From: Acidobacteriaceae bacterium
GTDB lineage: Bacteria; Acidobacteriota; Terriglobia; Terriglobales; Acidobacteriaceae
Direction of reading: 5' to 3'
Length of the DNA stretch: 10,280 bases
Assembly: GCA_003164255.1 (NCBI GenBank)
Contig: PLST01000114.1
Coordinates: 1 to 10,280 of the forward strand
In this document: positions 1 through 6,344 of the stretch, piece after piece
How the letters are laid out: each line of letters starts with the position of its first letter
Position numbering within the stretch: position 1 is the first letter of the stretch
Notes under the pieces: model-generated
Seen by the model: the letters and a program-made list of their open reading frames with translations, nothing else
What the model was told of the DNA's origin: nothing
Database searches by the model: none
Translations under genes and position numbers: made by a program

Positions 1-724
1 TCACATTCTGCACACCGCAGGATACGCGGGGGTGACGCCACTTCTAACAATTCGCCAGGTAACCCGCTGAGGCGGTCCCGGAACTGGTTCGCCAGGCACA
101 GGCACTGGGCAGCCTTCATCGCAAGCAGGTTCCAGAAACACCACCGAACGGTCGCTGCCCCGAAGTTCTAGGCAGGCTCACGCCACTTCGTACCCTGTGG
201 TCACTGGTGTAGACCTGGGAAGCTCAGCGGGTCGGGTAAGAGCTGATGCAGGCGTCGAGCAGATGCGGTCGGGGTACTTCACTTGTCTATCAGGATGGCC
301 CAGGAAGGAGCCCTGGGCCGGGCAGGCGCCTTCGATGCGGTTCGGACAGGGGATTACCCACCGTGACCTCGGCGGAATCCCGTGATCTACTCTTCACTCT
401 CGTTGAATTCCGAATTCGGCGGAAGGGCTCTCACGAAACCACTATAAATAGAGGGCTTCAAGGGTCTTGGTTGGCAACGCAGACTTCAGCTTTGCGGCAT
501 TGCGGGCGATGAAGGAGTGCGTGATCGCCGTTCCGGCGTTGGAACTGGCACGCAAGGTCTTGCGTATTGGCAACTGCTCAGGGTGGGGCTGGCAACGGCT
601 CTTTACACTGACCCGCAATCGCGCCAAGTCGGCCGCGCCCTTAGGCGGGTGCGGCTGAATCATCAGAATTACGCTCACCAACTGCATCGACAAACAGCTC
701 CGCAATGTCTCATAGTATTTTCCT
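1..724. other. Gene-poor region, no convincing gene
   Basis: I find no supported gene here. Short frames exist on both strands, including a start-less plus frame open from the left edge to about 171 and overlapping frames around 442-810, but none resembles a known family and their composition is rich in Arg, Ser and Cys as in chance frames. Visible structure is limited to a 7-bp perfect inverted repeat (arms 297-303 and 313-319), a 10-bp palindrome containing an EcoRI-like core at 410-419, and a motif at 442-465 that recurs near 2452. No tRNA T-loop signature was seen. The part next to 724 should contain the promoter of the phosphofructokinase gene, but I could not identify clear -35 and -10 boxes. 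Confidence 0.6.
297..319. repeat. Short perfect inverted repeat (hairpin)
   Basis: The arms GGCCCAG (297-303) and CTGGGCC (313-319) are perfect complements separated by 9 bases. There is no T-run after it, so it is not a standard intrinsic terminator. Its function is unknown, and a 7-bp repeat may be chance in GC-rich DNA. Confidence 0.35.
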
Positions 725-1855
725 ATGGCTAAGAAGATTAAGCGCATCGGCATCCTCACTGCTGGAGGCGACAGCCCCGGCCTGAACGCCGCCATCCGCG
801 GCGTCGGCAAAGCTGCGCTCGGCTACTACGGCATGGAGATCGTCGGTTTTCGCGACGGTTTTCGCGGATTGGTCGAGAATCGGCGAATTGACCTGGATCG
901 CTCCGCTCTTTCCGGCATTCTCACCATCGGCGGCACGATTCTCGGCACCAGCCGTGATAAGCCGCATCGCATGTTGATTGACGGCCGCACGAAGGACATG
1001 ACCGGCGTCATCAACGACAACCTCAAGAAGTGGGGAATCGATTGCGTCGTTTGCCTCGGCGGAGGTGGCACACAGAAAAATGCCTTCCGTTTGCACCAGG
1101 CTGGCATCAACGTCATTACGTTGCCCAAGACCATTGACAACGATGTGGCCATGACCGATGCCACTTTTGGCTACGCGACAGCTCTGGACATAGCCACCGA
1201 TACCATCGACCGTCTGCATAGCACTGCTCACAGCCACCATCGCATCATCGTGGCTGAGATCATGGGCCATCGTGCCGGCTGGCTCACACTCGGCGCTGGT
1301 CTGGCGGGCGGAGCGGACGTGATCCTCATTCCCGAAATCCCTTACAACGTGAAGAGAATCGCCGAGGCCATCGGCCGACGCAGCAAGCGGGGTAGCAACT
1401 TCAGCATTGTGGCCGTGGCCGAGGGCGCAATGAGCCGGGACGATTCGCGCATCTTCGCAATGGCCGAGAAGGTTCTCAAACGCGCCAAGACCTTAAACGA
1501 GAAGCTAGAGGCCAAGCGTGAAATCGCCGCACTTGACGTTCGGCATCAGGGCAACACGATGCGCCTGGCCCGGCAGCTTGAGGAACTCACCCATCTCGAA
1601 TCCCGCGTGACGATTCTTGGCTACGTGCAGCGCGGCGGCACGCCATGCGCGGAGGATCGAATCCTTGCCACGCGCCTGGGCAGCGCCTGCGCCGATCTGA
1701 TCAACGAAGGGAAGTTTGGCGTAATGGTGGCGGCACGCGGTGACGGCACCGAACCCGTGCCGCTGGATGAGGTCGCGGGCAAGCTCAAGCTGGTGCCACC
1801 CGAGCATTCCTGGGTAGAGACTGCCCGCCGTGTGGGAACGTGCCTCGGCGATTGA
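725..1855 (+). CDS. pfkA: 6-phosphofructokinase, PFK-A superfamily, pyrophosphate-type signature
   Basis: The 376-residue protein should phosphorylate fructose 6-phosphate to fructose 1,6-bisphosphate in the cytoplasm, the committed step of glycolysis (reversible if pyrophosphate-dependent). Visible family motifs in order are GGDSPGLNA (residues 14-22, phosphate-donor loop), GGGGT (112-116), PKTIDND (134-140, with the catalytic Asp pair 138 and 140), MGHRAGW (180-186), EIP (204-206) and GYVQRGG (299-305) followed by Arg312. Lys135 sits where ATP-dependent E. coli PFK has Gly124; in this family Lys there goes with pyrophosphate use. The usual GGDG metal-binding Asp (E. coli Asp103) is Gly114 here. 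Length is close to other non-allosteric PFKs. The ATG at 725 lacks a clear Shine-Dalgarno, but the motif spacing to the N-terminal loop fits. It stands alone, with gene-poor DNA on both sides. Family certain; phosphate donor uncertain. Confidence 0.95.
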   Translation: MAKKIKRIGILTAGGDSPGLNAAIRGVGKAALGYYGMEIVGFRDGFRGLVENRRIDLDRSALSGILTIGGTILGTSRDKPHRMLIDGRTKDMTGVINDNLKKWGIDCVVCLGGGGTQKNAFRLHQAGINVITLPKTIDNDVAMTDATFGYATALDIATDTIDRLHSTAHSHHRIIVAEIMGHRAGWLTLGAGLAGGADVILIPEIPYNVKRIAEAIGRRSKRGSNFSIVAVAEGAMSRDDSRIFAMAEKVLKRAKTLNEKLEAKREIAALDVRHQGNTMRLARQLEELTHLESRVTILGYVQRGGTPCAEDRILATRLGSACADLINEGKFGVMVAARGDGTEPVPLDEVAGKLKLVPPEHSWVETARRVGTCLGD

Positions 1856-2403
1856 GACTTGTGACGGTCTTGCCGTCTCGTCAGCAAGCTCAACATGTTC
1901 GTCCCGGAAGTGATCAAAGCTTGGACTGATCCGCACAGAAGCAGCCGAAGACTATCCACCGTCATGGGTACGGCAGATTCCGCGTGGATGCGGAGATGAT
2001 CAAGCTGAAGTCGAGAACGCCGTGAGGGGGAACCGTGCGAAACAGCTTCAATAATCTCGGTACCCCAAAAGAGAAGCCACCAACGACATGCGCGTTTCCA
2101 CATGCGGTCCGCTGCGTTGCCCGCACGCCCCTATCGCATCGATCGGTGACGAAAACGTAGGTGGACTCCCGCACGAGTTCGCTACGGCATTAGCAGGGTG
2201 CTGGGGGCTGCTGGGCCTCTCTGCGACGCGTCCTTGCGCCTTGTAGAGCGGCATTTCAACGCCAAACGAGCCGGAAAGGGCATATCCAACAGCTTTGGAG
2301 TTAACTGCTGATTCCGGTCACGACGGCAGCAAAGGTCACGGAAGTCCATCAGGACGGAGTTTATCGAGGGCGAAGCTCGGGGGGTACGCCATTCTCTTCA
2401 AGA

Positions 2404-2426
2404 GCGCGTGTGCCCCATTCACGCGC
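2404..2426. repeat. 7-bp perfect inverted repeat
   Basis: The arms GCGCGTG (2404-2410) and CACGCGC (2420-2426) enclose a 9-base loop. It lies five bases before the longer hairpin at 2432-2482, so the two could form adjacent stem-loops in DNA or RNA. No T-run follows. Confidence 0.5.
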
Positions 2427-2431
2427 ACGGG

Positions 2432-2482
2432 CGATGATACCCTTGAAACCCCTATGGACAGAGGTTTTCAAGGGTATCGTCG
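2432..2482. repeat. Long imperfect palindrome (stem-loop)
   Basis: The left arm at 2432-2448 and right arm at 2466-2482 are complementary over 17 positions, with one T-G wobble. Pairing can continue inward through the CCCCT and AGAGG segments (2449-2453, 2460-2464) around a short loop with ATGGAC. Such a stem is far longer than expected by chance. It is not followed by a T-run, so a standard intrinsic terminator is unlikely. A REP-like dispersed palindrome, a recombination site or a bidirectional transcription barrier between the convergent phosphofructokinase and protease genes are all possible. Part of its right half resembles 442-465. Confidence 0.7.
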
Positions 2483-2603
2483 GCAGGCGCACCCTTGGAG
2501 TCGCGGTTGCGGAGCGCCAACTGGAGGAGGGGTACCGAAAAATTGAAGTCTGATCTTTGCCATTTAGCCCAATGAAACCTAGCGCCCTATGGAACCGGCA
2601 GAA

Positions 2604-3554
2604 CTACCGCAATCTTGCCGGAGAGCCACCGCTCGCCGCGCCAACACCAGCAAAGGCATCAACAACCCAGTCGCTCATGGGGTGCTGTTGTCCACAGTCC
2701 AGACATCGTGTTGTGGCAAACTGGGCCGCGCAGTTCGGACAAACGCCAAGGGTCTGGAAGGTGTCGAATGGCTGCCGGCAGTGCCCGCATTGCCAGTAGG
2801 TTCCCAGCGGTGGCGCTGTCCGGCAGCTCGGGCAGGCGAACCCTTCCCGGCGCGGCAGCTTCGCAATTCGTAAAAGGCTCTGCGCCTGCCTCAGTCCGCT
2901 CCAACAATTCATCAACATGAACGCGGAAATTGCGCCGATCCAGAAGGAACGTGCCCACAGGGCGAGCACGATGAACCCCGCTATCCCCAACAAGCCGAGG
3001 ATCGTTGCCACCATCAGGCTGCGGGCTCGCCCCAGCACAAACCACAGCAGGGACCGCAGAATCTGGCCACCGTCCAGTGGATATACGGGCAGCACGTTGA
3101 AAACCAGCAAGGTGACGTCTATCCACAGGATCGCCCGCAACAACTGATAGACATCGGGCACCGTCTGCGCCCATCCCATCGACCGGCTCATCATAACCGC
3201 TGCAATTAGTAACGGCAGCAGCGCAACGTTGACCAGCGGTCCTGCCGCAATGCTCCAAAGTGTGGCACCCGGCCGTTGTGGCGGATTCACGTATGCCACC
3301 CCACCCAAGGGCCAAAGCACGATCTGATTTGCCGTTCCCCCCACTTGCCGGCAAGCCAGGGCATGGCCGAACTCATGCATCAGCACAATCAGGAAAAGCG
3401 CCAGATACTCCATCACGTTCCAGATAACAGAGGTGTATTCGCCTCTTCTGCTCTGGATTTCAAATGCTGCCACGAGAAACCAGGACCAGTGGAGAAACAG
3501 ATCAACTCCGGCGAGGCGAAATAGATGGAACGAACCTTGGCGAACACTCGGCAT
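2604..3554 (-). CDS. M50 site-2-type intramembrane metalloprotease with C-terminal double zinc ribbon
   Basis: This 316-residue membrane protein belongs to the site-2 protease family, zinc peptidases that cut transmembrane segments. The active-site HEFGH is at residues 60-64 in a hydrophobic helix (about 48-68). The third zinc-ligand motif lies in NVLPVYPLDGGQ (153-164, Asp161). Further hydrophobic segments are near 17-31, 100-122, 138-156, 180-200 and 204-216, so the core is mainly membrane. No PDZ or CBS domain is present. Instead the C-terminus (241-287) has four CxxC pairs (Cys 241/244, 256/259, 272/275, 284/287), as in two zinc ribbons, probably cytoplasmic and possibly for substrate or nucleic-acid contact. 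No anti-sigma factor or other substrate gene is adjacent. The start lacks an obvious Shine-Dalgarno, but MPSVRQGSFHLFRLAGVDLF is a typical N-terminus for this family. Substrate unknown. Confidence 0.93.
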   Translation of the reverse strand: MPSVRQGSFHLFRLAGVDLFLHWSWFLVAAFEIQSRRGEYTSVIWNVMEYLALFLIVLMHEFGHALACRQVGGTANQIVLWPLGGVAYVNPPQRPGATLWSIAAGPLVNVALLPLLIAAVMMSRSMGWAQTVPDVYQLLRAILWIDVTLLVFNVLPVYPLDGGQILRSLLWFVLGRARSLMVATILGLLGIAGFIVLALWARSFWIGAISAFMLMNCWSGLRQAQSLLRIAKLPRREGFACPSCRTAPPLGTYWQCGHCRQPFDTFQTLGVCPNCAAQFATTRCLDCGQQHPMSDWVVDAFAGVGAASGGSPARLR

Positions 3555-3620
3555 GTGGGTAGCTTACGTTACTCGGATGTTTCCCTGTGATCAACCGCGT
3601 CCATAATCCGCATGGGCTGC

Positions 3621-3806
3621 TTACTTCGGTGCAGCGGCCTTCCGCGCAGCCCGACGTCGCTTGACAGTTTCGCCAATTCGGATGCGCTTTTTAGTGGAAG
3701 GCGCCCTCTTCTTCTTGGTAGTTGGAGCGGGGTCATCACTCCGCAATGCCCGCGTCTTCCGCCATCGAAGCCTTGTGACAAGTGCATCGATGCTTCCACA
3801 CCACAA
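3621..3806 (-). CDS. Possible small Lys/Arg/Ala-rich basic protein
   Basis: A doubtful frame of 61 codons, opening with TTG and lacking a visible Shine-Dalgarno. Its last 35 residues are strongly basic and low in complexity (runs such as TKKKRAP, STKKRIR and KRRRAARKAAAPK), like the tails of bacterial nucleoid-associated or ribosome-associated proteins. The N-terminal half has no recognisable character, so the true start may be further in, or the N-terminal part may have been lost through a frameshift. It lies between the protease gene and the divergent tex. The biased composition on this strand and the less protein-like opposite strand favour a coding remnant here, but chance cannot be excluded. 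Confidence 0.3.
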   Translation of the reverse strand: MWCGSIDALVTRLRWRKTRALRSDDPAPTTKKKRAPSTKKRIRIGETVKRRRAARKAAAPK

Positions 3807-3832
3807 GCATGTACGATGAATGTTGACCCGTT

Positions 3833-5974
3833 ATGAACAACAACACCATCCTCTCCCCTGAAATCCTTCTCTACGTTGCACAGTCATTGAACCTGCCCGT
3901 GCGTGGTCTTGTCGCCGTCATCGAACTGCTGGACGAAGGCGGCACGGTTCCCTTCATTGCTCGCTATCGTAAAGAAGCCACCGGCAATCTGGACGAAGTT
4001 CAGGTCCGTGACATCGAGAAGAAGTTGGCGTATTTCCGTGACCTTACGGAGCGTCGCGCAACCATTCTCTCTTCCATCGCAGAGCAGGGCAAGCTGACCG
4101 ATGACTTGAAGTCACGAATAGAAGCTACTCTCGACAAAATCGAACTGGAAGACCTCTACCTTCCCTATCGGCCGAAGAGACGTACAAAGGCCACCATCGC
4201 CCGCGAGAAGGGATTGGAGCCGTTGGCGTCCTACTTATGGCAGCAACAAACCTCTGCGCAGCCTCTGGAGTGCTTTGCAGCCACTTTCGTGAACGCAGAA
4301 TTCGGCGTCGCAACTGTGGACGAAGCGCTGGAGGGTGGCCGCCACATCGTTGCCGAGTGGATCAGTGAAGATGCTGATCTGCGCAGGGCCCTGCGCCGCG
4401 TGATGTTTGACGAAGGCATGATCGTGAGCCGCAAGGCTACGGATGCCGTCGATGAGCAGGAAAAATTCAAGATGTACTACGAGTACAAGGAGCCGGTAAA
4501 GACAATCCCATCGCATCGCATGCTGGCGATCCGCCGAGGTGAGAGTGAAAACGTGCTGTACTTTCTCATCGAAGTCGAACCGGAGCGCCCTGTGGCGCTT
4601 ATTCAGCGGCATGTGCTTCGGGAACAGGGCGATTGGACGCCCCAACTCAAAGTCGCGATCGATGATGCATGGAAGCGGCTGCTGAACTCGTCTATTCAAG
4701 GAGAGATTCGCCTGGACCTGAAGCGCCGTTCAGATGCAGACGCAATCCAGGTGTTTCGCGATAACCTCTACAACCTGCTGTTGGCCCCACCCGCCGGTCC
4801 AATCTCTGTCCTTGGAATTGATCCGGGCCTTCGCACCGGCTGCAAGATTGCCGTCGTGGATGCGACCGGCAAGCTGTTGGCTCACGACGTTCTCTATCTG
4901 CACACGTCAAAGCACGGCAACGCTGAAGCTATCCCCAAACTTGAGGCCCTGCTGCGACTGCACCATGTTTGCGCCATCGCGATCGGGAACGGTACTGCTT
5001 CCCGCGAGACCGATGCTTTCGTTCGCGGCTTTTTGCGCGAAAAAGGTATTGATGGAGTTTTCTCCGTAACCGTCAGCGAGTCAGGCGCCAGTGTCTACTC
5101 GGCCTCTGACATCGCAAGACAGGAGTTTCCCGACCTTGATTTGACTGTCCGAGGTGCTATCTCCATTGCCCGGCGGCTGCAGGACCCGCTGTCCGAACTG
5201 GTGAAAGTCGATCCCAAATCGATTGGCGTTGGCCAGTACCAGCATGATGTTGATCAGCGTCAGTTACAGGAATCATTGGAGAACGTGATCGAAAGCTGCG
5301 TGAATCGCGTCGGCGTTGACCTGAACACATCGTCCTGGACGCTGCTGCGCTTCGTCGCGGGAATTTCCGAGCGCACCGCGCAGAACATTGTGAGTTATCG
5401 CAATGAAAAGGGAGGGTTTCGATCGCGCACCCAGGTTCTGGAGGTTCCAGGAATCGGGCCAAAGACCTTTGAGCAGGCGGCAGGCTTCCTCCGCATCAGA
5501 AATGGCGATAACCCTCTCGACATGACTGCAGTCCATCCGGAATCCTACCCCTTGGTTGAACAGATCGCGCTATCGCTCAAGACAACGGTGAAAGAGGTCA
5601 TCCAGAGTCCACAACTTCTCGAACAGGTGGATCGGAAGCAACTCTCTGCCGGTGCGTACACTCTGGATGACATCCTGGCCGAACTGCGAAAGCCCGGGCG
5701 CGATCCGCGGAATAAATTTGTTGCGCCCGAATTCAACGAAGAGGTGCGGGAAATCTCTGATGTGCTGGCTGGCATGGTGCTGGAAGGCGTGGTCACGAAT
5801 GTGACGAAGTTCGGGGCTTTCGTTGATGTTGGAGTCCACCAGGACGGACTTGTCCACATCAGCGAGCTGTCCAATCGCTATATTAAGGAGCCGTCCGAAG
5901 CAGTGAAGGCGGGTCAGATAGTCAAGGTCAACCAAAGCGACAAGACGCGCCAGGCGCTCCGTAGCCGAATTTGA
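3833..5974 (+). CDS. tex: Tex/YhgF-family RNA-binding transcription accessory protein, C-terminally shortened
   Basis: Tex is a cytoplasmic nucleic-acid-binding protein linked to transcription and ribosome-related stress. The 713 residues show the usual order: an N-terminal helical domain with GGTVPFIARYRKEATG (36-51) and the LEDLYLPYRPKRRTKA segment (105-120); a YqgF/RNase H-like domain starting at VLGIDPGLRTGCKIA (326-340); helix-hairpin-helix elements around 485-560 with VPGIGPKTFEQAAGFLRI (538-555); and a C-terminal S1 domain from about 647 (GMVLEGVVTNVTKFGAFVDVG). The S1 domain breaks off after GQIVKV (694-699). The expected last strand, usually close to VDxxRxRISLSM, is replaced by about 14 unrelated residues, and the other two frames do not supply it. 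E. coli YhgF is about 773 residues, so roughly 60 are missing. No Shine-Dalgarno is visible at the ATG. The last 47 bases overlap a convergent gene. Confidence 0.96.
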   Translation: MNNNTILSPEILLYVAQSLNLPVRGLVAVIELLDEGGTVPFIARYRKEATGNLDEVQVRDIEKKLAYFRDLTERRATILSSIAEQGKLTDDLKSRIEATLDKIELEDLYLPYRPKRRTKATIAREKGLEPLASYLWQQQTSAQPLECFAATFVNAEFGVATVDEALEGGRHIVAEWISEDADLRRALRRVMFDEGMIVSRKATDAVDEQEKFKMYYEYKEPVKTIPSHRMLAIRRGESENVLYFLIEVEPERPVALIQRHVLREQGDWTPQLKVAIDDAWKRLLNSSIQGEIRLDLKRRSDADAIQVFRDNLYNLLLAPPAGPISVLGIDPGLRTGCKIAVVDATGKLLAHDVLYLHTSKHGNAEAIPKLEALLRLHHVCAIAIGNGTASRETDAFVRGFLREKGIDGVFSVTVSESGASVYSASDIARQEFPDLDLTVRGAISIARRLQDPLSELVKVDPKSIGVGQYQHDVDQRQLQESLENVIESCVNRVGVDLNTSSWTLLRFVAGISERTAQNIVSYRNEKGGFRSRTQVLEVPGIGPKTFEQAAGFLRIRNGDNPLDMTAVHPESYPLVEQIALSLKTTVKEVIQSPQLLEQVDRKQLSAGAYTLDDILAELRKPGRDPRNKFVAPEFNEEVREISDVLAGMVLEGVVTNVTKFGAFVDVGVHQDGLVHISELSNRYIKEPSEAVKAGQIVKVNQSDKTRQALRSRI

Positions 5975-6275
5975 GAGCGTCGAGAGCCGCCTCAGCTTTC
6001 TGCGTATAAAGCCACGCAAGATCCCGGCAATGCCTCAGCGTTCCGTAGAGATAGTTGGCGTTGGGCTCGAATCGGGTGCGGCTCGCATATTCGTCGGCCA
6101 GTTGCGTATTGTCCTGTGCAATCTTCACGAAGTGGTGCGCTTCCTTCCAGTACCAGGCGGCGATCCGTTGTTCATCTTCCGCTGTTCTTCGTGGACTCTT
6201 CAGCAAGTTCTTCAACTCCTGGCGCGAAGGTGCATCTACTGTGAGGACCGTCGTACCCGGCGAAGAACTTCCCAT
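5928..6275 (-). CDS. Small hypothetical protein, probably damaged at both ends
   Basis: A 115-residue protein of unknown function. Its core (about residues 30-100) is helical and charged, with EQRIAAWYWKEAHHFVK, LADEYASR and YGTLRHCRDLAWLYTQKAEAA. From memory this resembles a family of small secreted or periplasmic proteins in Acidobacteriota, where the segment GTxxHCxxLAxxYxxKAxEA is typical; I could not search. The last 14 residues (LKFGYGAPGASCRFG) come from the strand opposite the end of tex and look non-native. Upstream of the ATG the frame stays open for 24 codons back to the kdpA stop and includes LPATATGQSLTANAAS, which looks like the end of a signal peptide whose start is missing. 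It lies 69 bases after kdpA on the same strand. It may be a pseudogene remnant. Confidence 0.6.
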   Translation of the reverse strand: MGSSSPGTTVLTVDAPSRQELKNLLKSPRRTAEDEQRIAAWYWKEAHHFVKIAQDNTQLADEYASRTRFEPNANYLYGTLRHCRDLAWLYTQKAEAALDALKFGYGAPGASCRFG

Positions 6276-6344
6276 GTCCGTCCTGGTGCTGCTCGCCGCA
6301 TTCGCGGTGAGGGACTGGCCCGTTGCCGTAGCCGGTAGGCACCG

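Larger units (their letters stand above)
1856..2603. other. Gene-poor region with hairpins
   Basis: About 750 bases with no supported gene. Frames on both strands are short or interrupted; a minus frame of 160 codons (1621-2103) mostly overlaps the phosphofructokinase gene and has no recognisable motif. A weak hairpin (GACGG 1863-1867 with CCGTC 1873-1877) follows the phosphofructokinase stop without a T-run. The right half carries the two hairpins listed separately. Stretches such as 1980-2040 could be remains of a decayed gene or mobile element, but I could not identify one. Confidence 0.55.

Noticed and set aside
197..480. Possible tRNA, group II intron or other structured RNA
   Set aside because: I saw no tRNA T-loop signature, no recognisable intron domain V and no reverse-transcriptase frame; only one small hairpin.
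442..810. 122-codon minus-strand frame spanning the start of the phosphofructokinase gene
   Set aside because: It overlaps the phosphofructokinase N-terminus antisense, and its composition is Ser/Arg/Pro-rich without motifs.
710..1270. 186-codon minus-strand frame opposite the phosphofructokinase gene
   Set aside because: It lies almost wholly antisense to a gene with clear family motifs and has no motif of its own.
1863..1877. Hairpin after the phosphofructokinase stop as an intrinsic terminator
   Set aside because: The stem is only five base pairs and no T-run follows.
2659..3354. 231-codon minus-strand frame overlapping the protease gene
   Set aside because: It is another frame on the same strand as the protease. 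The protease frame has the HEFGH, DGG and CxxC motifs; this one has none.
5940..6005. Simple frameshift explaining the short Tex C-terminus
   Set aside because: The other two frames after GQIVKV do not give the expected last S1 strand, so a one- or two-base slip does not restore it.
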